Source: Diadophis punctatus similis (taxonomy: Eukaryota > Chordata > Lepidosauria > Squamata > Dipsadidae). From it: DNA of 64,000 nt. The notes below the pieces were generated by a model. The model did not search any database and had not been told where the DNA came from. It saw only the letters and a program-made list of their open reading frames with translations. Below, in pieces: positions 32,744 through 41,930 of the stretch. A program made the position numbers and the translations under genes. Positions within the stretch are counted from its first letter, which is position 1. Each line of letters begins with the position of its first letter. The stretch spans positions 159,626,547 to 159,690,546 of the forward strand of contig JALIGW010000001.1 of the NCBI GenBank assembly GCA_023053685.1, read 5' to 3'.

Positions 32744-35700
32744 ATGGCACAAGAACAGTCAACTAGCTTATCCCTGATAACCAGGTTAGATGGAACTAAC
32801 TATGTTTCCTGGTCTATGAAGTGCAGCTTACTTTTGCGTAAAGAAGGATTATGGACTGTGGTTAATAATCCACCTGATATAACAGCTTGGGATACAACAA
32901 ATGATGAAGATAAGAAGAAAATAGCTGACTTTAACCGGGATAATGAAAAGGCTCTTAGTATTATTGGACTGACACTGAGTGATCAGCAACTGGTCCATAT
33001 TCATGGTGAAGATTCTGCTGCCAAGTGTTGGAGTACCTTAAAGAGACTTTATGTTCGAGATAGTGTTGGTGCGCATATACACCTTACACGTAAACTGTTC
33101 AGAGCACGTTTGTTAAAAGGTGGTGACATGTTAGCTCATTTGGAGTTTATGAAGAGAACATTACAAGAGCTACATGAAAAAGAACTGATTTTCTCAGAGT
33201 TGCATCAAGTTTATATTATTCTTTCTTCTTTGGATGACTCTTATGATGATTATGTGTCTTCACTGGAGGTTTTGACCAGAGATGAACTGACATTGACTGG
33301 CATAATAGGAAGACTGTTAGAAGAGTCTAGAAGAAGGCAAGATAGAAAACAACTGAGAGAGAAACAACCACAGGAAGTATCACAGAGAGAGAAACAACTA
33401 CGGTCTTCAACTGCCTATATTGTTAGGAAATGTTATTCTTGTGGGGCTAAAGGTCATATAGCCAGATTCTGTAAAAAGAGTAAAAAGCAGAATGCTAGTA
33501 ATATGCAGAGAGCTTATAATGATGTTAGTGTAGCTATATCAAGTACAAATAAAACTGTAAGCCATGATATCTGGATAATAGACAGTGGAGCATCTCAGTG
33601 TATAACTAAAAGTAAAGAGAGATTTGTTAATATGACTGAAAGTAAACAGCATGTATCATTAGCAAATGGCTGGAAATTGAGAGTATCTGGAGAAGGTAAT
33701 GCATATTGTTCATGTATTAATGAAAGTTTACCAATGTTATATGTACCTAACCTTAAAAATAACTTACTATCTGTCAGAGAATTGGTAAAAGCAGGGTTTG
33801 TGGTAACTTTTCAGGGAGATAAATGTTTAATTGAAAAACAAGGTAAAAGAGTTACTGCAAGATTGCATGATGGCTTATACATTATCCACGATAGTCCATT
33901 AAATAAGGCTAATTCAGTTTATGAAAAGAGAAAGCCTCATGATGAATGTATTCATTTGCTCCATAGACGTATGGGACATTTAAATTTCAAAATTTTAAAG
34001 AAAACTGTTGAGTTATCTAATGGTATAAAATTAAAACCTTGTGCAAGATATTTAAATTGTAATGCTTGCAATCAGGAAAAAAGCAAGGTAATTCCTGCAA
34101 ACAGGTTAAATGGATTTAAAACCAAGGAACCATTAGAGGTTGTATTTGCTGATCTCATTGGCCCTAAGAAACCCAGTTTAGGTGGAGCCTGTTATATATT
34201 GAGCATAGTTGATCATTTTTCTAGATATGGTTTCTGTTATCTGATGAAAACAAAAACAGAAACATATCAGCATTTTGTAAACTGGTTAAGGTTTGTTGAA
34301 CGAAAAATGAAAAAGAAACTGGTTAGTTTAGTAACAGATAATGGTACTGAGTTTACCAATAAGAGATTTGAAGATATGCTAAAGAGAGCTGGTATTGAAC
34401 ATAAGCGTTCTGCTCCTTTTCGGCCGCAACATAATGCGCATATTGAAAGAAGAGGTCAGACATTACAGGCTATGTCTCGAACCATGATTTCAGATTCTGG
34501 TTTACCAGAAAGACTCTGGGGTGAAGCTATAATGTGTGCTAACCATGTTTTGAACAATGTAGTGAATGCAACAACTGGTGAATTGCCATTTACCCGTTGG
34601 TATGGTAGGAAACCAAATCTTAGTTATTTGCATACATTTGGTGCACCAGCATGGGTGCATATTCCCACACAAGTAAGGCGAAAGGGACAACATAGAGCAC
34701 GGAAATTATGTTTTGTAGGGTATGAATCTAATCATAGATCATTTAGATTCTGGGAGCCAGGTACTACTAGAGTATATTGTAGTGCAAGTGCTAAATTCCT
34801 TGAGCATGTTGGATGGAGTAAACTGGAACAGGAATACAAGGAACAAGATAGTATCGTTGTTGAGGATCCATTGTTTCCTGATGATTCTGATAAGAATAGT
34901 ACTGATGATAGGATAGTGAAAGAATCCTCAATAGAGGAACCATCTATGGATGATGTAGAAGATACTTCGATAGGGGAGGAAAAGGAAGAGGAAATTCCAA
35001 CAACTTGTACTAAATTGCCTAGGAGGTCAACTAGGGAGAGACGTCCACCTGATAGATATCAGGCAAGTATTGTATGCCAGATTAATGTGGAACCGTCTAA
35101 TTATAATGAACTTAAGCTGTATCCAACAAAGGAACAGGTAGCTTGGCAGGAAGCTATGAATAAGGAATTAAAATCTTTAAAGGATCTTGAGGTATATGAA
35201 GATGTAAAGTTACCACCAGGTGAGCGTGCAATAGGTTGCAGATGGGTGTATAAATTAAAGACTGGTGTGGATGGCACTGTTACCCATAAAGCAAGATTAG
35301 TTGCTCAGGGATTTGCTCAATCAGATAAGGATTATGATGAGGTATTTGCACCTAGTCTGAGAGCAAATACATTGAGAGGAGCATTAGTTTGGGCAGCTAA
35401 AAATAAATGCATAATTAATCATGTAGATGTCGAAACTGCATATCTACATGCACCTTTACAACATATCATTTATATGAGAAAGCCATTAGGTTTAAAAGAT
35501 GATAGAAAAAATGATTATTGGAAATTAAAGAAAAGTCTTTATGGTTTAAAGCAATCAGGTTATGAATGGAATAAATGCATTGTAAAAGAATTAGTTTCCA
35601 TGGATTTTAAAGCTGGTATAGCTGATCCTTGTTTATTTAGGAGAGAGAAAGATGGTTTGATTTCTCTGCTGCTATTATTTACAGATGATATAGCGATTAT

Positions 35701-36619
35701 AACAAAGACTGAACAAGAAGCAAATGATATTGTTTCTGAATTACAAAGAAAGTTCAAGATTAGAAATTTAGGAGAAATTAAACATTATTTGGGTCTTGAT
35801 ATAATGAAGACAAATAGAGGATTCAAAATTTCGCAAGCTAAGAAGATTAGCCAATTGTTAAAAAGATATAACCTGGAGAATTGTAAAACTGCTAAGACAC
35901 CAATGGATCAGGGATTTACAAATAGTGATAGTAAATGTCCTGTGTTTGATAAGGAGATATATCAGTCTCTAATTGGTAGTCTCTCATATTTGAGTAATTG
36001 GTCTAGACCAGATATATCTTACAGCGTAAATCAACTGGCTAGATATAATGCTGAACCAAATGAAAGGCATTGGCAAGCAGCTAAACGAATACTTAGATAC
36101 CTAAAGCACACAATACATTATTCTTTATATTTAGAACCGAGAAATGAATTAGTGTTAACTGCATATGCTGATGCAAGTTTTGCTACTGAGGCAATGACTC
36201 GCAAATCAACATCAGGTATAGTGGTAATGTTGGGTAATGCTTTAATAGGGTGGAAATCTATTAGGCAACAACATGTTAGTTTATCCACTATGGAAGCAGA
36301 ATTCTCGAGTTTATCATTAATGTGTACAGAATTGGTGTATTATAAACAATTGTTAAAGGATATAGGAATTACTGTACAGGAGCCATTTATTGTGTATGAA
36401 GACAATCAATCTGCCATTAGTATGGCTAATAGTTTAGCTGTGAAAACAAGGTCGAAACATACTGATTTGAGATATCTGAATGTTAGACAATGTGTTCAAA
36501 ATAAAATGGTTAAGTTGGAATACTGCATGACTGAACAGAATATTGCAGATCATTTTACTAAAGCGCAAGGTGCAATTAAACACAAAGAGTGTTGTGAAAA
36601 CTATGGTTTAAAGATGTAA
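32744..36619 (+). CDS. copia Gag-Pol polyprotein (1291 aa)
   Basis: Start chosen at ATG 32744 (MAQEQSTSLSL, good context AACAATGG); the frame is open 69 bases further upstream but only with a TTG. Domains in copia order: Gag with a CCHC knuckle CYSCGAKGHIARFC (residues 230-243); protease WIIDSGAS (Asp 280); integrase with an HHCC zinc region and the triad Asp 470, Asp 532, Glu 568 (35 residues between the last two); RT with KARLVAQGFAQ and LYGLKQSG; RNase H with YADASFATEAMTRKSTSG (Asp 1143), MEAEF (Glu 1184) and YEDNQSAISMA. The RT catalytic box reads FTDD (979-982) where copia elements usually have YVDD; both Asp are kept. No stop or shift. Integrase before RT separates it from Ty3/gypsy. 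All enzymes appear complete. Confidence 0.96.
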   Translation: MAQEQSTSLSLITRLDGTNYVSWSMKCSLLLRKEGLWTVVNNPPDITAWDTTNDEDKKKIADFNRDNEKALSIIGLTLSDQQLVHIHGEDSAAKCWSTLKRLYVRDSVGAHIHLTRKLFRARLLKGGDMLAHLEFMKRTLQELHEKELIFSELHQVYIILSSLDDSYDDYVSSLEVLTRDELTLTGIIGRLLEESRRRQDRKQLREKQPQEVSQREKQLRSSTAYIVRKCYSCGAKGHIARFCKKSKKQNASNMQRAYNDVSVAISSTNKTVSHDIWIIDSGASQCITKSKERFVNMTESKQHVSLANGWKLRVSGEGNAYCSCINESLPMLYVPNLKNNLLSVRELVKAGFVVTFQGDKCLIEKQGKRVTARLHDGLYIIHDSPLNKANSVYEKRKPHDECIHLLHRRMGHLNFKILKKTVELSNGIKLKPCARYLNCNACNQEKSKVIPANRLNGFKTKEPLEVVFADLIGPKKPSLGGACYILSIVDHFSRYGFCYLMKTKTETYQHFVNWLRFVERKMKKKLVSLVTDNGTEFTNKRFEDMLKRAGIEHKRSAPFRPQHNAHIERRGQTLQAMSRTMISDSGLPERLWGEAIMCANHVLNNVVNATTGELPFTRWYGRKPNLSYLHTFGAPAWVHIPTQVRRKGQHRARKLCFVGYESNHRSFRFWEPGTTRVYCSASAKFLEHVGWSKLEQEYKEQDSIVVEDPLFPDDSDKNSTDDRIVKESSIEEPSMDDVEDTSIGEEKEEEIPTTCTKLPRRSTRERRPPDRYQASIVCQINVEPSNYNELKLYPTKEQVAWQEAMNKELKSLKDLEVYEDVKLPPGERAIGCRWVYKLKTGVDGTVTHKARLVAQGFAQSDKDYDEVFAPSLRANTLRGALVWAAKNKCIINHVDVETAYLHAPLQHIIYMRKPLGLKDDRKNDYWKLKKSLYGLKQSGYEWNKCIVKELVSMDFKAGIADPCLFRREKDGLISLLLLFTDDIAIITKTEQEANDIVSELQRKFKIRNLGEIKHYLGLDIMKTNRGFKISQAKKISQLLKRYNLENCKTAKTPMDQGFTNSDSKCPVFDKEIYQSLIGSLSYLSNWSRPDISYSVNQLARYNAEPNERHWQAAKRILRYLKHTIHYSLYLEPRNELVLTAYADASFATEAMTRKSTSGIVVMLGNALIGWKSIRQQHVSLSTMEAEFSSLSLMCTELVYYKQLLKDIGITVQEPFIVYEDNQSAISMANSLAVKTRSKHTDLRYLNVRQCVQNKMVKLEYCMTEQNIADHFTKAQGAIKHKECCENYGLKM

Positions 36620-36640
36620 GGTATTATATATTGATCTACC

Positions 36641-36652
36641 CAAAGGGGAGAA
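36641..36652 (+). promoter_or_regulatory. copia polypurine tract
   Basis: CAAAGGGGAGAA touches the 3' LTR and would prime plus-strand DNA synthesis. Confidence 0.85.
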
Positions 36653-37125
36653 TGTTAGGTCTCTGACCATAACTAATATTGGATAGAACAATATATGTTT
36701 TAGCTTTTAACAGATATGTCTGTTTAGCTGAGATGTTGCAGACTGCCACAAGAGGGAGCTAGAGTTCACAGCTTATTTCTCTGGGAGTCCCTCTCTGTTT
36801 GTCTTTGGTCTCTACTACTGTGTGTAGTCTCTGCTGATCATTAGAGCAAGGCCTAGAGTATGTATGCTCTGCATTTCTCTCTGTGTTGTAGTTATGTATT
36901 ATAGCTAAAATGTATTTGTACTGGATAGTACTTGGATTGTTATTATGACTATTAAGTGTATGACTTTGGACTGTTTATAGGAAAATGCTATTTCTTAAAG
37001 TAAACTTTAACTCATGTTAGTGTATCTGTGTGTGGCTGAGTACTTATTCACAACTGATCTCAATCTAAACGTTTCTGTATGCACAACCTTGGTAACACAA
37101 GGAATACTCTGCTAATACATTAACA
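36653..37125 (+). repeat. copia 3' LTR (473 bp)
   Basis: Same start, end and length as the 5' LTR; no mismatch noticed. Confidence 0.95.
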
Positions 37126-37165
37126 GGGTGTCTCAGTGTTTGGGTCTCTCTTCTTTAATCTACAT

Positions 37166-37299
37166 CACGGGTGTCAAACTCGCCGCATCATGTTGCTGCC
37201 ACGTGACATTTTGCAACATTTTCCCCACTCGCGGAGTCGGGGTGAGTATGGCCTGCATATGACACATCTGGCCCGCAGGCCGCCAGTTTGACACCCCTG
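37166..37299. mobile_element. hAT MITE (134 bp), GGGTGTCAAACTCGC type
   Basis: Ends CACGGGTGTCAAACT and AGTTTGACACCCCTG; perfect 8-bp duplication ATCTACAT (37158-37165, 37300-37307). It lies 40 bases right of the copia element in the same LINE. Confidence 0.92.
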
Positions 37300-37307
37300 A
37301 TCTACAT

Positions 37308-37862
37308 GAAACCACTGACTCAGCTCATTCACTGAGCTGGGCAGGGGGGGGAACTAAGATTGTGGTGGTGCTGAGTGCCTGGAGGCTCTGAAAATCTTGA
37401 TGGGAGGAACTAGTCATGGTTAGAGGGGCTTTGGCACAGATATGTGCATAAATTGCTCCCTTTTCTGGACTGTTAGAGCTTACTGATAGCCATTCACACC
37501 TTGATCACTTCCTGTTTGGGTAATTATAATGTACTCTAAATGGGGCTGCTCGTGAAGACCACCCAGAAGTTACAACTGGTCCAGAATGTACTGGCATGTT
37601 AGATGTCCCTAGGTTAGCTCATCTTACCTCCCTGTTGCTTGAGCTGCATCTTTAAAGCCCAATATAGCATGCACCAGGTTATCTAGAGGACCATTTCTCC
37701 TTGAGGACATCTGCCCGTGTGTGCATGCTCCAGCTCCCTTCCCTTAAATATTGCCATCTTGTATGTCTTCAAAAGCATGCCCCTTCCACCGAAGCCCCTG
37801 CCCTATGGAACATCCTCCCTATTGAGATCCAACAGGCCTGTATCTTCTGAAAAATGCTTAAA
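37308..37862 (+). repeat. L2-like LINE, RT C-terminal part
   Basis: Contains CTGGAGGCTCTGAAAATCTT, TGGGGCTGCTCGTGAAGACC, CAACTGGTCCAGAATG (the QLVQN segment) and GCCCTATGGAACATCCTCCC (ALWNIL). Full of stops. It breaks off where a DIRS end begins and continues at 40278. Confidence 0.65.
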
Positions 37863-38189
37863 AGGAGCATTGGTCCTACCAGTGTAGGTTGCAGGATAGG
37901 CCAGGAATGGGGGTGGTGACTTTGTCCTTCCGCCTGGAGACTGAAGGCGCAGCTGTAACAAGGCAAACTTATCCAGAGGTGAGATGCCCTGACCCCAACC
38001 TTCCGTATCCAGACCCTATGGTCATGCAAGGGTGGGACTGGCCTATCCTGCAACCTACACTGAGAAAAGGCATTCAGGTAGGACCAGTGCTCCTTCTCCA
38101 GTGAGGTTGCAGGATAGTCCAGGAATGGGACATACCAAATACCCTCCATATGGGTGGAGGTTTTCCTCTCTCAGGAGAGACATGACAGC

Positions 38190-38715
38190 CTGATTGATCT
38201 GATAGCTTCAGATTCAGCAGAGCCCTAGGGTTTCGACAGCCACCTTGTCCTGTTTGTTAGGGAAAATGATTTCCTGCATTGGCATCATTCTTGGGCATGA
38301 CTCCATGCCCGGAACCTTTAATGGTTTCTCCTCCCCTTCCAAGGGGCCAACTGTCCAGATTCACCAGACCTAATTACGGTTCCTGACCTGGTCCTTGCTT
38401 CGCTGTGATGGTGATCGTCTCCGGCCCTTGCTAAAGGCTGTACATTTTGGGAGCCTGATTGCATCACTGTAACCTCTGATGCAAGTCAATTTGGTTGGGG
38501 GCTCATGTAGAGAACCAATTGGCACAAGGCCGCTGGTTACAGGAAGATCTCAAACATAACATTAACTGGCTGGAGCTTTGGGCAGTCCACCTGGCCCTGC
38601 TCCACTTTCAAGATCTTCTCCGAGGAAAACATGTCCTTGTACTAACCGATAACATAGTGCTGAAAGCCCACATTAATCGCCAATCAGAGGCCGTCTCTTC
38701 CCACCCTGTCTCCAC
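38190..38715 (+). pseudogene. DIRS RT end and RNase H fragment
   Basis: Decayed RT end resembling HARNLQWFLLPFQ over 38290-38345, then RNase H: a Thr-Ser-Asp-Ala-Ser-Gln-Phe-Gly-Trp region near 38475, INWLELWAVHLALLHF near 38555 and VLVLTDNIVLKAHINRQ to 38690. Stops occur before and after. At 38495-38974 the frame stays open by chance into unrelated acidic sequence with a (GAT)n run. Confidence 0.75.
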
Positions 38716-38982
38716 TGGTAATTTAGCTCTTCAGACAGCAGAGGGAGTTGCTGAGCTAACAATCTCACCAGCATTAATGCCTATTGATGAATCCTTTGAA
38801 GACCCATTTGGCTACTCTGCACCTTTGATATGGCAAGAGTCTACCATCCCTGTAAGGGGCCCTCCTGAGGCCACTTATATGCCAATGGCAGCTGGCCTTT
38901 GCCCCAGGGATGATGATGATAATGATGATGATGATGATCAGGAACCAGACATTCCTGATAAAGTGAAGGATTAAATTTCTGA

Positions 38983-39103
38983 GGCTTCCCTGGAGGAAAT
39001 CTGCAGGGCGGCCACCTGGGCATCTCCTACGCCGTTTATTCAGCATTACCGGCTGGACGTGTTTGTCTCGGCTGAGGCGTCCTTCGGCAGGAGAGTGCTC
39101 TAG
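38983..39103 (+). pseudogene. DIRS tyrosine recombinase, C-terminal fragment
   Basis: Reads ASLEEICRAATWASPTPFIQ, then HYRLDVF with the nucleophile-type Tyr, then ASFGRRVL and a stop. The Arg and His-Arg parts of the active site are absent. Followed by GCCAGCTTTGTATGT, the same sequence that follows the recombinase in the complete element. Confidence 0.8.
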
Positions 39104-39544
39104 CAGGTGATCCGGGCATCAGCAGATCCAGCCCCAATGGAGACCCGCCCTTAGGAATGCCAGCTTTGTATGTTTACTGACAGCTCTGAGGCATGCTATT
39201 TTTCAGCTCTTGAAATCTGTTTTTCAATTGCCCTTAGTCTCCTCTCCTCCAGCTTTTTCTACGATTTGGAGCTATGTGACTTGGAATCCTTCTCCTCAGA
39301 CTGCATACGTTTTGCCTTGTTCTTACTAGTGTCATCAGGCACCTCAGGCACAGTGACAGATCCTCCCTGCTGAGAGGAACTTTGATGGGCCACCATTTTG
39401 AGGCTTGAAATAGAGTGACCGTTAGCAGGCTAGATTCTGCTGAGGGAAAAAACAAGCCGATGACAGATTGCAGAGAATAACAGAGCCAGTTGCCAGCCAG
39501 GGGCAAATAAGTTCCTCACAGCCCAAATTTGCCAGGAGATCAGG

Positions 39545-39835
39545 CGGCGGCTGAAGCTGACCCAGGGTAGCTGGCTCCTGATCGGAACAGTAGATAAGCC
39601 TCAAGCGGCCAGTCAGTTAAAGCAATTAGGGTAATTAATTGCAGCTGCTAAAAAGGATGGGTGGCAGCTGAGATGGACCCAGTGTAGCCGGCTCCTGATC
39701 GAGGAAAAGTCTCAAGTAATTAAAGTTAGTTGCCAGATATATAGGGTGCCGGCTGGGGCGGACCCAGGGTAGCTGGCTCCTTTCGTTAGGCAGAACAAAG
39801 CCTCGAGTGACCAGGCAGGCGAGAATAAATTCAGC
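39545..39835. repeat. Three imperfect tandem units inside DIRS 3
   Basis: GGACCCAGGGTAGCTGGCTCC-like cores (first unit GACCCAGGGTAGCTGGCTCC) recur near 39558, 39676 and 39761, each followed by a GCCTCAAG/TCTCAAG motif. Unit lengths vary (about 115 and 85 bases). Not seen in the complete DIRS element. Confidence 0.6.
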
Positions 39836-40277
39836 TGTTTGGCTTTCTTTTTTGCTGAGAGGGCAATTTGTTTGGCAGTTAATTAATGTTAGAATTAATT
39901 AATTAATTAAGAATAGTCACTAAATGGCGGCCGTCGCTTTAATAGTGGTGGAAAAGCCACCCGACCTAGCCCGAGGGCTAGAAGAGCACAAGGCGCTAAA
40001 TTCAAACCTGCATCTAGCGATTTTGCCAATATTGAGTTCTGAAAAGTAGCAGGATGCTTCAGAGAATGGGATGACTCATTCTTCTGCCTAGAGGTGTTCA
40101 GCCACTAAGCAAAGCGTATCTCTCTGGCGAGGACTGAGTCGATAACTGGGGCAGAGAAAGAGGCAACGCCAGAGAGAGAGGCAACGGGGCATGGCTGAAA
40201 AATTATGACTCAGTGTCCAGGCAGAAGGACAAAGTCACCACCCCCATTCCTGGACTATCCTGCAACCTCACTGGAGA

Positions 40278-40466
40278 ATCTGGAAGTTCCCCCAGGCATT
40301 GGGTGAAATCAAGGTGGGATGAATGTGTGAGTGTATTAAAGAAGTGTTGCCGTGGTGCCAGGATTTTCTCTTTTTAGTTGTATGGCTATTGATTTTATAC
40401 TGTTTTATATAGTTTTATTGGTTGAAGTGCCCAGAATTATTTTAAAATGGGTGGCTTAATAAATAA
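40278..40466 (+). repeat. L2-like LINE 3' end, right of DIRS 3
   Basis: T-rich end with GTGCCCAGAATTATTTTAAA and GGTGGCTTAATAAATAAAT, the closing box of L2-like LINEs; direct continuation of 37308-37862. Confidence 0.6.
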
Positions 40467-41311
40467 ATTTGGCAAGTATATAATTTCGAATGTTAGATGA
40501 ATGATTGGGAATACTTCATCAGAATGAATCAACTGAGTCAATGTCAACTTCTTTTGTTCTTGGAAAAAGACTTTTAAAAATGTTAACCCCAACAAATATA
40601 ATACTTTATTATAGCACAGAATATAGATATGAAACATGCTTGCAACAACCTGCAGATACAAGGAGAAACACAAGAAACTGTACCCTGGTATTAGAATGAT
40701 TTTGTTATTATATAAATGGCTTGAAATGTTATGAAATGTAAACCAAAAGGTTGAGATTGAATTTTTGTTTTGTATTTTACTACACTGAAAAAAGTTGGAT
40801 GTCATCACTTTTTTCTTTCTCTGTACTTTTTCTTTCTCTTATTTTTTTAACTTTTGTTTTTTCTGTATTTTTATTTTATAATGAAACTTAATAAACATTT
40901 TATAAATCAAAGAGAAGTAATGCCTTGTTAACTCTTAGCACTGAATGTTCTCTACTAAGTTAACTGCAGCTACTGCTCAATTAGTGCACATATTTACAAA
41001 TGCTTTATGCAAACTAAAAATAGAAGCTCATATGATCTGAGATCATGCCTTTCTGCTGATAGTTCAGTAAAGCTTTAAATGTGTGTTTTCTGCAAGTTAA
41101 CAAAAAGGATTTCCTTTTGGGGGGGGGGTGGATCGGCATTCTGTAGCAAGAGAAGTAAAACATCTTTTAATAAATTATGGAAAATAATATTGTGCTATGT
41201 GGCATTCTGTAGGAATCAGAATGATCACTTTGATGAGATTTACCATATCAACAGTAACATATAAACCAAACAATGAATAAAGGGCTATAATTTTTCTATT
41301 TGTTCTTGCAG
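40467..41311. other. Unassigned; possible L1 3' tail
   Basis: 40800-40915 is T-rich and ends TTAATAAACATTTTATAAAT, like a LINE 3' end, but no coding part proves it. No exon recognised before 41312. Confidence 0.35.
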
Positions 41312-41504
41312 TTTTAAGACATCTCTTCAGATCATGCAGGAGCTTCCATCTGGACAATATAAGTTACTCTGCTTTGGAGACAAGCTACACCTTGACTGGC
41401 TTCCTGAAGTTTATACACCCAAATTTTGGAAAACATTGCTCCGAGGAAGCATGGCCAATGATCCAAGCTTGAGATATTTCAACTTAAAGAAGCCTGCATT
41501 ATAG
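41312..41504 (+). CDS. Candidate last exon of an unidentified gene
   Basis: After a pyrimidine-rich tract ending CTATTTGTTCTTGCAG (acceptor-like, to 41311) a frame runs 63 codons to TAG at 41502. It contains MQELPSGQYKLLCFGDKLHL, DWLPEVYTPKFWKTLLRGSM and closes RYFNLKKPAL. Balanced, protein-like composition (Trp, Pro, Gly, Cys, no simple repeats) in AT-rich DNA, where a chance frame of this kind is unusual. It begins with one base of a split codon. I do not recognise the family and saw no partner exon upstream. It lies 121 bases from the COMMD1 exon on the other strand, so it would be a gene nested in, or overlapping, COMMD1. It could also be an old retrocopy or chance. Confidence 0.4.
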
Positions 41505-41625
41505 TGATTTGTAATAGTGTAACTTATTATCTGCAGAATTCCTTTTCTTTTCCTCCATCTTTAGGAAGCAAACACTTACTAACATGTAACATTCACGTTG
41601 GTAAAATAAGATAAAATGTTCTTAC

Positions 41626-41907
41626 CTGTCCATTTTTCTCAAGTTCCATTTCAACTATTGCCACAGGACTGTTCATCTGGTCAATGTGTCTTGACTGTGT
41701 TTTTAAATCTACTCTCCAGCTTATGTTTTTCAAGCTATTTTCCCACTTGCTTTGATTTATCAGACTCTCATGGATTTTTGCTCGCTGGTTCTTCCAAAAT
41801 TTTGCAATAACTATAGCATGATCGGTTGTGATTCCCCCTGGTTTCTTTGTTTGTGCAGTCAGAAAAGCTTCTAGTTGATTTGAATCCATGTCAGCTGAAG
41901 CTATTGA
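41626..41907 (-). CDS. COMMD1: COMMD1 exon 2 (94 codons)
   Basis: COMMD1 regulates copper handling, endosomal sorting (CCC/retromer-linked complex) and NF-kappaB turnover. The exon is exactly 282 bases, phase 0 at both ends, the size of exon 2 in mammals. The minus strand has TTTTCTTTCAG before it and GTAAGAAC after its last codon CAG. It encodes SIASADMDSNQLEAFLTAQT, then ITTDHAIVIAKFWKN and NISWRVDLKTQSRH, which opens the COMM domain with its invariant Trp, and ends VAIVEMELEKNGQ. No stop or shift, and strong agreement with the vertebrate protein as I remember it. Exon 1 and exon 3 were not found in the window; large introns are normal for this gene. Confidence 0.93.
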
Positions 41908-41930
41908 CTGAAAGAAAATGACAATTTTTA
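41908..41930 (-). promoter_or_regulatory. COMMD1: Splice acceptor of COMMD1 exon 2
   Basis: On the minus strand a pyrimidine tract ATTTTCTTTCAG directly precedes TCAATAGC. The matching donor, CAG/GTAAGA, is at 41621-41628. Confidence 0.85.

Larger units (their letters stand above)
32179..37125 (+). mobile_element. Complete Ty1/copia retrotransposon
   Basis: 4947 bp: 5' LTR, primer-binding site, one gag-pol frame, polypurine tract, 3' LTR. Flanked by a perfect 5-bp target duplication GGGTG (32174-32178 and 37126-37130). The LTRs are equal in length and I found no difference on reading them side by side. With the open frame this indicates a very recent insertion that may still be able to move. 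It sits in an L2-like LINE in the presumed COMMD1 intron, antisense to COMMD1. Confidence 0.97.
37863..40277 (+). mobile_element. Rearranged DIRS-like element 3
   Basis: Inserted in the L2-like LINE. Left and right ends are inverted copies: TTGCAGGATAGGCCAGGAAT with GGTGGTGACTTTGTCCTTCC (37888-37930) against 40215-40276. An internal complementary region (about 38040-38125) lies next to the left end, followed by GGAATGGGACATACC, that is in inverted orientation relative to the coding part, which contains fragments of RT, RNase H and the recombinase C-terminus on the plus strand. Most of RT and the recombinase and all of gag are missing. Confidence 0.75.

Noticed and set aside
38711..38974. Acidic C-terminus (Asp-rich) of the RNase H frame as a functional domain
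   Set aside because: It starts after the RNase H similarity ends, runs through a (GAT)n repeat, and has no counterpart in the complete DIRS element.
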